Part shown: in pieces, positions 55,579 through 64,000 of the stretch
Layout of the letters: the number at the start of each line of letters is the position of its first letter
Numbering within the stretch: position 1 is the first letter of the stretch
From: an uncultured Bacteroides sp.
GTDB lineage: Bacteria > Bacteroidota > Bacteroidia > Bacteroidales > Bacteroidaceae
Assembly: GCA_949289265.1 (NCBI GenBank)
Contig: CASENE010000001.1
Span: forward strand, 1-64,000
DNA length: 64,000 nt
Direction: 5' to 3'
Notes under the pieces: model-generated
Seen by the model: only the letters and a program-made list of their open reading frames with translations
Databases searched by the model: none
What the model was told of the DNA's origin: nothing
Translations under genes and position numbers: made by a program

Positions 55579-56265
55579 ATGAAAAAGTATGTAGCAGAAA
55601 TGGTGGGGACGATGGTCCTCGTGTTGATGGGTTGCGGCAGCGCCGTCTTTGCGGGGCATGCCGCTGGCGCGGTAAGCGCCGGTGTGGGCACATTGGGCGT
55701 AGCCTTGGCCTTCGGTTTGTCGGTAGTGGCCATGGCCTATACCATCGGCGGCATCTCGGGGTGCCACATCAATCCTGCCATCACGCTGGGCGTCTGGCTT
55801 TCGGGCCGGATGAGCGGCAAGGACGCAGGCATGTACATGGTGTTCCAGGTGATAGGGGCCGTCATCGGCTCGGCCATCCTGTGGGCTTTGGTGTCGACGG
55901 GCGCGCACGGCGGTCCCACGGAGACAGGCAGCAACTCGTATGGCGACGGCATGATGCTGCAGGCCTTCCTGGCGGAGATGGTCTTCACGTTCATCTTTGT
56001 GCTGGTGGTGTTGGGCGCTACGGACAGCAAGAAGGGGGCCGGCAACCTGGCTGGACTGGCCATCGGCCTGACGCTGGTGTTGGTGCACATCGTCTGCATC
56101 CCCATCACAGGCACGTCGGTCAACCCCGCGCGCAGCATCGGCCCGGCCTTGTTCGAGGGCGGGCAGGCTTTGTCTCAGCTGTGGCTCTTCATTGTGGCCC
56201 CGTTTGTGGGCGCAGCCATCAGTGCCCTGGTGTGGAACGCCATCGGGAGCGGCAAGTCTGCGTGA
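55579..56265 (+). CDS. aqpZ: Aquaporin (MIP family, AqpZ-like)
   Basis: Inner-membrane water channel, 228 aa with six helices. Both NPA motifs are present (CHINPAITLG and SVNPARSIGPALF). The aromatic and small residues around them favour a water channel over a glycerol facilitator. The upstream frame can be read from 55546, but it crosses the TATATTTG promoter, so MKKYVAEMVGTMVLVLMGCG is the true start. A strong terminator follows. Confidence 0.93.
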   Translation: MKKYVAEMVGTMVLVLMGCGSAVFAGHAAGAVSAGVGTLGVALAFGLSVVAMAYTIGGISGCHINPAITLGVWLSGRMSGKDAGMYMVFQVIGAVIGSAILWALVSTGAHGGPTETGSNSYGDGMMLQAFLAEMVFTFIFVLVVLGATDSKKGAGNLAGLAIGLTLVLVHIVCIPITGTSVNPARSIGPALFEGGQALSQLWLFIVAPFVGAAISALVWNAIGSGKSA

Positions 56266-56286
56266 GGCGGCAGAAGGAAGTTAGAA

Positions 56287-56337
56287 AAAGGGAGCGAGAG
56301 GTGGCATTTTGTCCTCCCCTCGCTCCCTTTCGCTTTT
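56287..56337. terminator. Bidirectional terminator between aqpZ and the S41 protease gene
   Basis: A perfect 12-bp stem AAAGGGAGCGAG / CTCGCTCCCTTT (56287-56298 and 56319-56330) is followed by CGCTTTTT. Confidence 0.8.
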
Positions 56338-56381
56338 TCCGTTGCTTATAATCTCTTCTCGTCGCTCTTCATCATCGCTTT

Positions 56382-58034
56382 TCACAGCTCTTCGTCTTCC
56401 ATGCGGATGGGTGCCAGCACGGGGCGCGTCAGCACCCGTTCGTATCCGCCTTCGTTCAGCACCTTCAGGGCCTGCTGCACGGTGCGGTCGGCGGTGTTCA
56501 TCACTTGGAAATACTCGTTCATGTCCCACAGGTCGCGGGCGATGAGGGCCTTCAGTTGCGTCTTGACCAAGGGGAGCGAGCGGCGGTATTCTTCTTCGTC
56601 GAAGGCCACCTTTTCCGCCTCGGCCAGGGCCTTGACGTTGTCCATGAAGCTGTCGTCTATCTCGAACTTCCGGTTGAAGGCCTGGAAATCCTTGTATCGG
56701 CTCTTCAGCTCGCCGCGGTGCCGTTCGATGTAGCCCGTGGTGCTGCGGATGATGACTCCCTTGGCCGCGAGGTTGCGGTGCCAGTCGGTGTAGAGCGTGG
56801 TGTCGATGGGCACGAAGAAGTCCGGCATGATGCCCCCGCCGCCGTAGACGGTGCGTCCCAGGCGCCGGGTGCGGTATTTCAGCGAGTCGGGGAAGTGGAT
56901 GCTGTCCGCGTGCATCAGTTCGCCGTGGTTGTAGCGGTCGAGGAGGTCGCGGTGATATTGCTCCAACATGCCTTCGCCGTTGCCCGTCTTCTCATAGGGC
57001 TTCTGGATGCAGCGGCCTGCGGGCGTGTAGTAGCGTGCCACGGTGAGGCGTATCATCGAGCCGTCTGGCAGGTCGACGGGACGTTGCACCAGTCCCTTGC
57101 CGAAGGTGCGGCGGCCCACCACGATGCCCCGGTCCCAGTCCTGCACGGCGCCCGTCACAATCTCGCTGGCCGAGGCCGAATATTCGTCCACCAGCACCAC
57201 CAGCCGTCCCGCGGCCATCCGTCCGTTACCCTGGGCCAGGAAGTCGCGCCGCCGTTCGGCCCGTCCCTCGGTGTAGACAATCAGTTCGCCCTGTCTTAGG
57301 AACTGGTTGGCCAGGTCTATGGCCGCGTTGAGGTAGCCCCCGCCGTTGCCCTGCAGGTCCAGGATGAGGTCGCGCATGCCTTGCCTTTGCAGCTTCTTCA
57401 GGGCCTCCTGGAACTCGTCGGGCGTGGTGGCGGCAAAGCGGTTGATGCGTATGTAGCCGGTCTGGGGTTGAATCATGTAGGCGGCGTCGAGGCTGAAGAT
57501 GGGTATCTTGTCGCGCCGGACGCAGAAGGCCAGCGGCTCTTGCACGCCCCGGCGCGCGACGGTGAGGTCGACCCGCGTGCCCTTGGGCCCGCGCAAGCGT
57601 TTCATGATTTCGTCCGTGCTCATCTTCACGCCCGCGATGGCGGTGTCGTTGACGGCCGTGATACGGTCGCCCGCCAGGATGCCCGCCTTCTCCGAGGGGC
57701 CCCCGCTGACGGGCTGGATGACCAGCAGCGTGTCTTCAATCATCTGGAACTGGATGCCGATGCCGTCGAAGTTGCCTTGCAGCGGCTCGTTCATGGCGCG
57801 CACTTCTTCGGCGTTGTTGTAGGTGGAGTGCGGGTCCAGCTGGGCCAGCATCTCAACGATGGCGCTTTCCACCAGCTTGTCCTCGTCCACCGTGTCCACG
57901 TAGAGGCGGCTGATGGCAAACTCGGCCATCTGGAGCTTGCGCAGGGGCAGGTTGCCTTGGGCCGCTGCCTGGAGGGCAAGGGCGCAGAGCAGCGTCGCGA
58001 GGGCAAGCGTCGTTCTTGTCTTTCTTTCTTTCAT
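56382..58034 (-). CDS. S41 family carboxy-terminal processing peptidase
   Basis: Periplasmic protease of 550 aa (signal MKERKTRTTLALATLLCALA). A PDZ domain lies around residues 85-165 (GIGIQFQMIEDTLLVIQPVS). The S41 core follows, with the catalytic Ser in EYSASASEI and the Lys in RTFGKGLVQRP. Its C-terminal extension is normal for the Bacteroidetes form. It cleaves C-termini of periplasmic proteins. Likely co-transcribed downstream of coaD (52-nt gap). Confidence 0.92.
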   Translation of the reverse strand: MKERKTRTTLALATLLCALALQAAAQGNLPLRKLQMAEFAISRLYVDTVDEDKLVESAIVEMLAQLDPHSTYNNAEEVRAMNEPLQGNFDGIGIQFQMIEDTLLVIQPVSGGPSEKAGILAGDRITAVNDTAIAGVKMSTDEIMKRLRGPKGTRVDLTVARRGVQEPLAFCVRRDKIPIFSLDAAYMIQPQTGYIRINRFAATTPDEFQEALKKLQRQGMRDLILDLQGNGGGYLNAAIDLANQFLRQGELIVYTEGRAERRRDFLAQGNGRMAAGRLVVLVDEYSASASEIVTGAVQDWDRGIVVGRRTFGKGLVQRPVDLPDGSMIRLTVARYYTPAGRCIQKPYEKTGNGEGMLEQYHRDLLDRYNHGELMHADSIHFPDSLKYRTRRLGRTVYGGGGIMPDFFVPIDTTLYTDWHRNLAAKGVIIRSTTGYIERHRGELKSRYKDFQAFNRKFEIDDSFMDNVKALAEAEKVAFDEEEYRRSLPLVKTQLKALIARDLWDMNEYFQVMNTADRTVQQALKVLNEGGYERVLTRPVLAPIRMEDEEL

Positions 58035-58086
58035 GCGATCATATTGTTTTATATTTTATGTTTCCCCCCTTGGGAACTGCCGACAT

Positions 58087-58611
58087 TTAGCACACGTGTA
58101 GCTCCTTTCCCGCGGAAGCACCTGAATCAGCCTCGGGAGAGACCGTGGCGGGGGAGGGGGGCAGTTTCATGCCTTGGGGAAGGAAGGGGGTGATGTCTTT
58201 CCGGAAACTTAACAGTTCGCGCACGATGGTAGAGCTGACGGAGGTGAGTTCCGGCTCGGTGAAGAGGAGGATGGTCTCGATGCCCGTCAGTTTGCGGTTG
58301 ACGTCGGCAATGGTTTCCTCGTACTCGAAGTCGCGCACCGTGCGTATGCCGCGCACGATGAGGTTGGCCCCTGCCTGCCGGGCAAAGTCGGTGGTGAGAC
58401 CATCGTAGGCCTCGACCGTTATGCGCGGGTTGCCGCGGTAATAGTCGCGGATCATGCGCAGGCGCTGCTCCAGGGGGAAGTGCGTGTGCTTGTTCTCGTT
58501 GATGCCGATGGCGATGACGATTTCGTCGATGAACGTCAGCGCACGGCTGACGATGGAGGCATGCCCGACGGTGAAGGGGTCGAACGTGCCGGGGAAGATG
58601 GCGCGGGTCAT
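58087..58611 (-). CDS. coaD: Pantetheine-phosphate adenylyltransferase
   Basis: Fourth step of coenzyme A synthesis. The 174-aa protein has the nucleotidyltransferase start [20 protein letters not shown] (TxGH) and SSTIVRELL near the end. The last ~25 residues ([20 protein letters not shown]) exceed the family core and look disordered. The ATG at 58611 is supported by the near-perfect promoter at 58653-58683. Confidence 0.93.
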   Translation of the reverse strand: MTRAIFPGTFDPFTVGHASIVSRALTFIDEIVIAIGINENKHTHFPLEQRLRMIRDYYRGNPRITVEAYDGLTTDFARQAGANLIVRGIRTVRDFEYEETIADVNRKLTGIETILLFTEPELTSVSSTIVRELLSFRKDITPFLPQGMKLPPSPATVSPEADSGASAGKELHVC

Positions 58612-58652
58612 AGTTCTTTCAGTGCAATATTCTGCTGTCAAATAACTCGTTG

Positions 58653-58683
58653 CAAAAGTAGCCAAAATCCTTGAACAGGCAAA
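58653..58683 (-). promoter_or_regulatory. Consensus promoter of coaD
   Basis: On the minus strand TTTG (58680-58683), 19-nt spacer, TACTTTTG (58653-58660). It suggests that coaD is transcribed independently of the YhcG gene upstream. Confidence 0.75.
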
Positions 58684-58724
58684 GGTGTTGGCCATCTTTG
58701 CGGCATTTGCCATACGGATGACGG

Positions 58725-59777
58725 TTATGGTTCATTCTCCTTTTCATTTCTTTTGTTAAACTCACGTTGCTCTTCCACCATTTTCCGCACACTGTTCACC
58801 TCGTTAATCAACTGCGACTGCGTAGGCAAATACAGTTTGTATTCACTTGCCAATATGGTCCTATTGTCTTCCGGCAAAGCCATGCGAACTGCCGTATCGT
58901 TTTTGTCGGTGCAGAGCAGAATGCCGATGGTAGGATTTTCTTCTGCGGTCTTTTCCACGCGGTCGTAATAGTTGACGTACATCTGCAACTGTCCCAGGTC
59001 CTGATGCGTCAGCTTGCCGGTTTTCAGTTCGATGACAACAAAACATCTTAGCAGGCGGTTGTAAAACACGAGGTCGGCAAAAAACTCATCGTCTTCCAAT
59101 AAGATGCGCTTCTGCCGTGCCACGAAAGTGAATCCTTGTCCCAGTTCAAGCAAGAAATGTTGCAGGTGGGTGATGATGGCCGACTCCAAGTCTTTCTCGT
59201 AATACGCAGCCTTGCGTTCCAATCCCAGGAACTCCAGAAACATCGGGTCTTTAATGATTTCCAAAGGTGATTGCGGAATCCGTTCCTTGCGGGCAATAGC
59301 CAGGACGGATTCCTTGTCATTGCTCAATAACAGGCGTTCGTAAAGTTGAGAATTGATTTGCCGCTCCGTCTCTCTTGCCGTCCAGCTGTTATTAACGGAT
59401 TCCAGTTCATAATACATGCGCTTATCGGGATCGTCTATCTGAATCAGCAGGCGATATTGTGTCCAGTTCAATTGTGAACGCAGTGCGTTCGCAATTGGAT
59501 AAGTTCGGTAGAATTGGCGGCAAAAGGCCAATTGGCGGTATGAAAAACCGCTTCCATATTCTGGTCCCAACTGCTTGGACAGATTCTTTATAAGATATGC
59601 TCCGTAATCGGCACGGTCTTTGCCCTGTTGCTCTTCCTCAAAAATACGCTTGCCAATGTGCCAATACATCTGCACCCGGCAGAAATCCACACTACGCACG
59701 GCTTGCGTCCTTGCGGCGTTTATAATCTCTCTGATATCATTCAGAAAAACTTCCTCTTTTTTCTGTAGTTCGCTCAT
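58725..59777 (-). CDS. YhcG/DUF1016 family PD-(D/E)xK nuclease
   Basis: Predicted nuclease of 350 aa. The N-terminal DUF1016 helical domain ([20 protein letters not shown], then [17 protein letters not shown]) is followed by a PD-(D/E)xK-fold domain with [20 protein letters not shown], in which the Asp and the E-x-K are intact. The end is charged and coiled-coil-like ([20 protein letters not shown]). YhcG proteins are linked to mobile DNA and are suspected defence or recombination nucleases, with no settled function. It is AT-richer than coaD and parE on either side, suggesting an inserted islet. No partner toxin or methylase is seen beside it, only a possible 30-codon ORF. Confidence 0.88.
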   Translation of the reverse strand: MSELQKKEEVFLNDIREIINAARTQAVRSVDFCRVQMYWHIGKRIFEEEQQGKDRADYGAYLIKNLSKQLGPEYGSGFSYRQLAFCRQFYRTYPIANALRSQLNWTQYRLLIQIDDPDKRMYYELESVNNSWTARETERQINSQLYERLLLSNDKESVLAIARKERIPQSPLEIIKDPMFLEFLGLERKAAYYEKDLESAIITHLQHFLLELGQGFTFVARQKRILLEDDEFFADLVFYNRLLRCFVVIELKTGKLTHQDLGQLQMYVNYYDRVEKTAEENPTIGILLCTDKNDTAVRMALPEDNRTILASEYKLYLPTQSQLINEVNSVRKMVEEQREFNKRNEKENEP

Positions 59778-59871
59778 GGCTCAAGTTCTTATATCGCCCG
59801 GATTGGTTGAGATTGCAATCGCTCTCTTTGCTGTATGCTTGTCATTTTATGCCCTTCTTACTGAAATCATC

Positions 59872-59964
59872 CTATATTTCCTTGGAAGGCAGGTTTGCTC
59901 CTGTTTCCTTTGTCTTCGTCCCAACCTCTTTCAGCCAGTTTATATCTTCCATGCTGGTCATCAT
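59872..59964 (-). CDS. Possible small ORF or gene remnant next to the YhcG nuclease
   Basis: A 30-codon frame reads MMTSMEDINWLKEVGTKTKE then TGANLPSKEI and a stop. Its amphipathic, charged composition looks protein-like rather than random. It lies in the 270-bp AT-rich gap between parE and yhcG. It may be the start of a truncated gene or a small partner. No family recognised and no clear ribosome site. The rest of the gap has nothing supported. Confidence 0.35.
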   Translation of the reverse strand: MMTSMEDINWLKEVGTKTKETGANLPSKEI

Positions 59965-60047
59965 ATGGAGTGGGGCGCAAGGTCAATGATTCTGTCCTGT
60001 TGGATAATCGGAGGCTGGCGAATGTCCGTCAACAAGCGTTTTTGGGA

Positions 60048-61988
60048 TTATTCCTCCTGCACCAAGTCTTCTTCCACCACCAGGTTCTGGATGATGAAGT
60101 TCTGCCGCTCCATGGTGTTCTTGCCCATGTAGAATTCCAGCATTTCCTTCACCAGGTCGGTCTTGCGCAGGGTGACGGGCTCCAGGCGCATGTCCTTGCC
60201 GATGAAGTGGCGGAACTCGTCGGGGGAGATTTCGCCCAAGCCCTTGAAGCGGGTGATTTCCGGGTTGGGACCCAGCTCTTGGATGGCGCGCAGGCGTTCG
60301 TCTTCGGTATAGCAATAGGTGGTTTTCTTCTTGTTACGCACGCGGAACAGGGGCGTCTGCAGGATGTAGACGTGTCCCTTCTTGATGAGGTCGGGGAAGA
60401 ACTGTAGGAAGAACGTAATCATCAGCAGGCGGATGTGCATGCCGTCCACGTCGGCATCCGTGGCCACGATGACCTTGTTGTAGCGCAGGCCTTCCATGCC
60501 GTCCTCGATGTTGAGAGCCGCCTGCAGGAGGTTGAACTCTTCGTTCTCGTACACCACTTTCTTGGTCAGCCCGTAGCTGTTCAGCGGTTTGCCTCGCAGC
60601 GAGAAGACGGCCTGCGTGTTGACGTCGCGGCTCTTGGTGATGGAGCCGCTGGCCGAATCGCCCTCGGTGATGAAGATGCACGACTCCGCCTCCTGCTCCT
60701 TGCCCTTGCCGTCGCTCAGGTGGTAGCGGCAGTCGCGCAGCTTGCGGTTGTGCAGGTTGGCTTTTTTGGCGCGTTCGCGGGCCAGCTTCGTCACCCCGGC
60801 GATGGCCTTGCGCTCTTTCTCCGAGTCCTGTATCTTTTGCAGCATCACCTCGGCCACCAGCGGGTTCTTGTGCAGGTAGTTGTCCACCTCGGTCTTGATG
60901 AAGTCGCCCACGTATTTGTTGATGGTCGGGCCGGCGGGCTTGTTTTCCTGCGGGACGGCCGGCCACATGTTGTTGCTGCCCAGTTTCGTCTTGGTCTGGC
61001 TCTCGAACATCGGTTCCTCCACGTTGATGGCGATGGCGGCCACCAGCCCGTTGCGGATGTCGGCGTAGTCGAAGTTCTTGTTGAAAAACTCTTTGATGGT
61101 GCGGGCCAGGTGTTCTTTCAGGGCCGACTGGTGCGTGCCCCCTTGCGTGGTGTGCTGCCCGTTGACGAAGGAGTAGTATTCCTCGCCGTATTGGTTGGTG
61201 TGGGTAAAGGCTATCTCGATGTCCTCGCCCTTCAGGTGGATGATGTCGTAGAGACCCTCGCTGGTCATGTTGTCCTTCAGCAAGTCCTCCAGTCCGTGGC
61301 GCGAGAGGATGCGCTGGCCGTTGTAGACGAAGGTCAGGCCCGTGTTGAGATAGGTGTAGTTGCGCAGCAGGTTTTCCACGAACTGGTTCTGGAAGCTGAA
61401 GCCCGTGAACAAGGTGTCGTCCGGCTCGAAGTAGATGAACGTGCCCGTCTCTTCGTTGCTTTCCTCGGTCGTGTCGCTTTGCAGCACGCCCCGCTCGAAG
61501 ACCACGGCGCGCACCTTCCCGTCCCGATAGCTGCGCACCTCAAACCTGGAGCTCAGCGCGTTCACCGCCTTGATGCCCACGCCGTTCAGTCCCACGCTCT
61601 TCTTGAACGCCTTCGAGTCGTATTTGCCGCCCGTGTTCAGCTTGCTCACCGCCTCCACCAGCTTGCCCTGCGGGATGCCCCGTCCGTAGTCGCGCACGCT
61701 GACGCGGCGGTTGTCCTCGATGGTCACTTCGATTTTCTTGCCCGCTCCCATCTTGAACTCGTCTATCGAGTTGTCCAGCGTCTCCTTCAGCAGCACGTAG
61801 ATGCCGTCGTCGCTCTGGCTTCCGTCGCCCAGGCGGCCGATGTACATGCCCGAGCGCACACGGATATGCTCCATGTCGTCCAGGTGTCGGATGTTTTCCT
61901 CGGTGTAGTCCACGGCGGGTTGCGTCACGTCTTGCGTGCCGTTCGCCTCGTCCAGCGGCAGTGTCAGGTTGTTATCGGGTGTCTCCAT
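60048..61988 (-). CDS. parE: DNA topoisomerase IV subunit B
   Basis: ATPase subunit of topoisomerase IV, 646 aa. The GHKL ATPase domain includes [20 protein letters not shown] and GRGIPQGKL. The TOPRIM region is [12 protein letters not shown] and [12 protein letters not shown]. The C-terminal end [14 protein letters not shown] is conserved. The short gap around [20 protein letters not shown] is typical of ParE, not GyrB. The ATG at 61988 was chosen because a longer reading from 62012 starts inside the TATCTTTG promoter. Confidence 0.93.
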   Translation of the reverse strand: METPDNNLTLPLDEANGTQDVTQPAVDYTEENIRHLDDMEHIRVRSGMYIGRLGDGSQSDDGIYVLLKETLDNSIDEFKMGAGKKIEVTIEDNRRVSVRDYGRGIPQGKLVEAVSKLNTGGKYDSKAFKKSVGLNGVGIKAVNALSSRFEVRSYRDGKVRAVVFERGVLQSDTTEESNEETGTFIYFEPDDTLFTGFSFQNQFVENLLRNYTYLNTGLTFVYNGQRILSRHGLEDLLKDNMTSEGLYDIIHLKGEDIEIAFTHTNQYGEEYYSFVNGQHTTQGGTHQSALKEHLARTIKEFFNKNFDYADIRNGLVAAIAINVEEPMFESQTKTKLGSNNMWPAVPQENKPAGPTINKYVGDFIKTEVDNYLHKNPLVAEVMLQKIQDSEKERKAIAGVTKLARERAKKANLHNRKLRDCRYHLSDGKGKEQEAESCIFITEGDSASGSITKSRDVNTQAVFSLRGKPLNSYGLTKKVVYENEEFNLLQAALNIEDGMEGLRYNKVIVATDADVDGMHIRLLMITFFLQFFPDLIKKGHVYILQTPLFRVRNKKKTTYCYTEDERLRAIQELGPNPEITRFKGLGEISPDEFRHFIGKDMRLEPVTLRKTDLVKEMLEFYMGKNTMERQNFIIQNLVVEEDLVQEE

Positions 61989-62011
61989 ATGTTCAAGTCG
62001 GCAATTTGGCA

Positions 62012-62019
62012 CAAAGATA
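62012..62019 (-). promoter_or_regulatory. -7 element for parE
   Basis: TATCTTTG on the minus strand, 24 nt before the ATG at 61988. Confidence 0.5.
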
Positions 62020-62123
62020 ATGATTTTTTTGATAAGTCGGGCCGGGGAGGCGGGCTGTTCGTTCCGCTGTTCAGAAAACTTGACTTTTCCGTCCGGAATA
62101 CCTGCCCCCTTCCACGGCTTTCG

Positions 62124-62193
62124 CTCGTCCGATGTTCGTCTTCCTGGAGACGAAGGAGGGACGAAGGAGGGACGACCCGGGGACGAAGGAGGA
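62124..62193. repeat. Family A 11-bp repeat array, copy 4
   Basis: GACGAAGGAGG twice, then GACGACCCGGG, then GACGAAGGAGG, facing an inverted pair (CTCGTCCGATGTTCGTCTTC) to the left. It lies in the 310-bp gap between parE and the radical SAM gene, 64 nt before the promoter-like element at 62257. Confidence 0.85.
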
Positions 62194-62256
62194 GTGCGCG
62201 AGATGCATATTTGCCAAAAAAGTATTCTTAGGATACATATTTTCGAGAATATTTTT

Positions 62257-62264
62257 TACCTTTG
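62257..62264 (+). promoter_or_regulatory. -7 element for the radical SAM cluster
   Basis: TACCTTTG fits TAnnTTTG. It is 35 nt before the ATG at 62299. The -33 region is T-rich without a clear TTTG at the right spacing. Confidence 0.5.
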
Positions 62265-62285
62265 TGGAAAGAAAATCTTTTCTAC

Positions 62286-62306
62286 ATGAATTACCTGTAT
62301 GCCTAA
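62286..62306 (+). CDS. Six-codon mini-ORF overlapping the radical SAM start
   Basis: ATG AAT TAC CTG TAT GCC TAA (MNYLYA) lies between the promoter and the radical SAM gene and overlaps its ATG (62299) in another frame. It may be a coupling leader. A product role is speculative. Confidence 0.2.
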   Translation: MNYLYA

Positions 62307-63297
62307 TGTGCTTCTAACAGAAACGTGTGTCCGGAGTTGTCCTTATTGTTTTGCCAAACAATATATGCAGGATGCGGATGTTGGCGATGCTTTGACGTGG
62401 GATAACTTGATTTATATTGCAGATTTGCTTCTGGCTTCCGGCGAACGCCATCTCTCTCTTTTGGGTGGCGAGCCGTTGATACATCCGCAAGTGGCCGAGT
62501 TTATTGCCTACTTGAATAGGCGGGGCATTGCGGTGACTGTGTTTACAAGCGGCATCATGCCTGATAAGAAGTTTGAGCCGTTTGTCGAAAAACTTTTTTC
62601 ATTTCCGGATTTGGAAGTGGCTTTTGTGGTGAATGTGAACGAGCCTAAATATTGCAAGCCCTCGGAGTTGGAAAGAGTGAGGCGTTTTTTGTCTGTTTTC
62701 TCTCAACGGGCATCGTTGAGTTTCAATATTTACAGGCTGGACTTTAATATGGCTTTTTTGGCCAATTACATCATTGATTATCATCTGAACAGGCACATAC
62801 GGCTTGGCTTGGCTCATCCTATTCCCGGGAAGAAAAACCTGTACATATCGCCCGAACATTTTGGCGAGGTGAAGGATAAACTTCTTGCTTTCTTCAGAGA
62901 GTTTGAGAAATTGCATATAGATCCTGGCTTTGATTGCGGTTTCCCGATGTGTATGTTTACAGACGAAGAGTTAGGTAGGGTGTTCAAATACACTGTCGGA
63001 CAATGCTCGTTTCAATGTGGGCCGGCCATTGATATCGGTACGGATCTGAGTGTATGGTCTTGTTTTCCGCTTTCCGGATTCAAGAAGCGTAGCCTGCTGG
63101 AGTTTAACAGCTTTGGCGAGATTGTCGATTTTTATCAGGCAGAGATAGAAAAGGTCCGGCAAGAAGGAGGGGGCATTTATCCGGCATGTTCTACTTGTCT
63201 TTACAGACAGAAGCGTCTTTGCTCGGGAGGATGTTTGGCTCATGTATTAAACCATTGGATGGAAGAAGGGAGGTGGAATGAGGATGTCACAGCATAG
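62299..63297 (+). CDS. Radical SAM protein with SPASM-like C-terminal cysteines (putative peptide maturase)
   Basis: Radical SAM enzyme of 332 aa. The 4Fe-4S motif CxxxCxxC is CVRSCPYC at residues 11-18, and LSLLGGEPLIHP holds the SAM-binding GGEP. The C-terminal third carries a dense cysteine set: CGFPMCMF, QCSFQCGP, WSCFP and CSTCLYRQKRLCSGGC, a SPASM-type pattern for extra Fe-S clusters. Such enzymes modify ribosomally made peptides. The DNA is AT-richer than parE upstream. It overlaps the next gene by 20 nt. No precursor peptide of usual size is visible upstream in this window. Confidence 0.85.
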   Translation: MPNVLLTETCVRSCPYCFAKQYMQDADVGDALTWDNLIYIADLLLASGERHLSLLGGEPLIHPQVAEFIAYLNRRGIAVTVFTSGIMPDKKFEPFVEKLFSFPDLEVAFVVNVNEPKYCKPSELERVRRFLSVFSQRASLSFNIYRLDFNMAFLANYIIDYHLNRHIRLGLAHPIPGKKNLYISPEHFGEVKDKLLAFFREFEKLHIDPGFDCGFPMCMFTDEELGRVFKYTVGQCSFQCGPAIDIGTDLSVWSCFPLSGFKKRSLLEFNSFGEIVDFYQAEIEKVRQEGGGIYPACSTCLYRQKRLCSGGCLAHVLNHWMEEGRWNEDVTA

Positions 63298-63928
63298 TGG
63301 AGAAATGCTTGCAGACGGGCATGCATGTCGTTTGCTTGACTATGGCCAGCAAATGCTTTCGGAGATAAATTTTGATGCTTCGTGGCGTGAGTTTCATGGG
63401 GGCGTCAAAGTGGGTGGAATGGGTGATGTGATGGCGGTTTTGAGGGATATCGACAGGCTGCGGGAAATAGATGTACGTGTCTATTTTCCGGGTGATGATG
63501 TCCAAAGTTATTCTCATCTGAAAATGTTAGCTTCTTTAGGCGTTGGTTGTGGTTTGTGGCTGGATGAGGAGGTGCAGCTCAGTGATGAGTATTTTGTGGA
63601 TTTGGCATCTTATCATTTCATGTCTCCGGTGCCTCATGCGGGGATAGAGCCTTTTGCTTATATTTCATCGCGTCTTGACGAGGAGAAAAACATACGCCCG
63701 TTAGACCTGTACTCGGCCATGGATACCCGGGATGCGGCGGATGCTGATTTTGAGTCGCGCCTGCGCACGTATTATCATCATTTTATGGAATTGGACGCTT
63801 GCGCTAAATGCAAGGCCTTCCGTATTTGTTGCGGATGTCTGAAAAATAATTTTTCTGATTGCGAGCAAGTCATGGGTGAAACGTTGGAATATGTTGTCCT
63901 TGGCGAAAGGTTAAAGAATAATGAATGA
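63278..63928 (+). CDS. SPASM-like cysteine protein lacking the radical SAM motif
   Basis: 216 aa, not firmly recognised. No CxxxCxxC at the N-terminus, but the C-terminus has CAKCKAFRICCGCLKNNFSD followed by C, a SPASM-like cluster. The middle is ordinary soluble sequence (GGMGDVMAVLRDIDRLREID; SPVPHAGIEPFAYI). Such 'SPASM-only' or pseudo-radical-SAM partners accompany radical SAM maturases in some Bacteroidetes peptide-modification systems. It starts 20 nt inside the preceding gene with a good GGGAGG ribosome site, and the next radical SAM gene starts 3 nt later, so all three are one operon. Confidence 0.7.
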   Translation: MRMSQHSGEMLADGHACRLLDYGQQMLSEINFDASWREFHGGVKVGGMGDVMAVLRDIDRLREIDVRVYFPGDDVQSYSHLKMLASLGVGCGLWLDEEVQLSDEYFVDLASYHFMSPVPHAGIEPFAYISSRLDEEKNIRPLDLYSAMDTRDAADADFESRLRTYYHHFMELDACAKCKAFRICCGCLKNNFSDCEQVMGETLEYVVLGERLKNNE

Positions 63929-63931
63929 AAT

Positions 63932-64000
63932 ATGCCTACATTGATATTTAAAGAGACGGAAGCCTGCAATTCCAATTGCATTTATTGTGATGTGATTGCG
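63932..64000 (+). CDS. Second radical SAM protein, N-terminal fragment (cut by window edge)
   Basis: 23 codons read MPTLIFKETEACNSNCIYCD followed by VIA, with the radical SAM CxxxCxxC motif as CNSNCIYC at residues 12-19. It begins 3 nt after the previous stop. This is too short to assign further, but the motif is unambiguous and the TLIFKETEAC start resembles that of the first radical SAM gene. Confidence 0.75.
   Translation, partial: MPTLIFKETEACNSNCIYCDVIA

Overview
The window comes from a Bacteroidota genome, most likely a GC-rich Bacteroidaceae-type gut species. The evidence is a SusC/SusD pair, many Cys-anchored lipoproteins, BACON and sialate-O-acetylesterase domains, a DUF2723 protein, and repeated promoters of the Bacteroides type (TTTG, about 19-23 nt, TAnnTTTG, very often TATCTTTG). 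No rRNA, tRNA or CRISPR array was seen. Most of the window is GC-rich. Three AT-richer patches stand out: the DpnII-like restriction island (about 1.3-4.3 kb), the YhcG nuclease islet (58.7-60.0 kb) and the radical SAM cluster at the right edge (62.2-64.0 kb).

Layout: 1-0.86 kb is the 5' part of leuS (minus strand). 1.3-4.3 kb is a DpnII-type GATC restriction-modification set (dsDNA methylase, endonuclease, second methylase) with a long imperfect inverted repeat between the last two genes. 4.4-16.7 kb is a polysaccharide utilization locus: a divergent GH2 exo-glycosidase lipoprotein, then SusC, SusD, a GH16-like protein, an arylsulfotransferase-like propeller lipoprotein and a GH18 lipoprotein. 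A near-perfect promoter and a 230-nt leader precede susC. 16.9-24.8 kb holds mixed genes: metallo-hydrolase, PepSY-like protein, EamA and MATE transporters, AraC regulator, CE1 esterase, exonuclease III and polysaccharide deacetylase. 24.8-28.2 kb is a large DUF2723 membrane protein. 28.9-35.4 kb is a second glycan-related group: a mosaic multi-Ig lipoprotein, a sialate O-acetylesterase-like protein and a GH9 endoglucanase. 35.5-38.8 kb, minus strand, carries an acyltransferase, a Crp-like regulator and cstA. 39.2-56.3 kb is mostly housekeeping: nim-like flavoprotein, cysE, an RlmL-like methylase, S9 peptidase, purD, DedA, mnmD, znuA, znuC, rnr, a CDF transporter, an SDR/PAP2 pair and aqpZ. 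56.4-62.0 kb, minus strand, holds an S41 protease, coaD, a YhcG-family nuclease and parE. 62.3-64.0 kb starts a cluster with two radical SAM genes flanking a SPASM-like protein that has no radical SAM motif. It looks like a peptide-maturation system and runs off the window.

The structure that genes do not explain is three dispersed intergenic repeat families. Family A (four copies) consists of 11-bp tandem units, consensus GACGAAnnnGG, facing inverted copies across a short loop. Family B (four copies) consists of 3-5 tandem 22-bp units of the type TAGTAAcgCCCGgtcGGtGGga. Family C (three copies) is AT-rich imperfect palindromes built from motifs such as TTAGTGATTAGTG. Families A and B are found only between genes, mostly within a few hundred bases upstream of a gene start.
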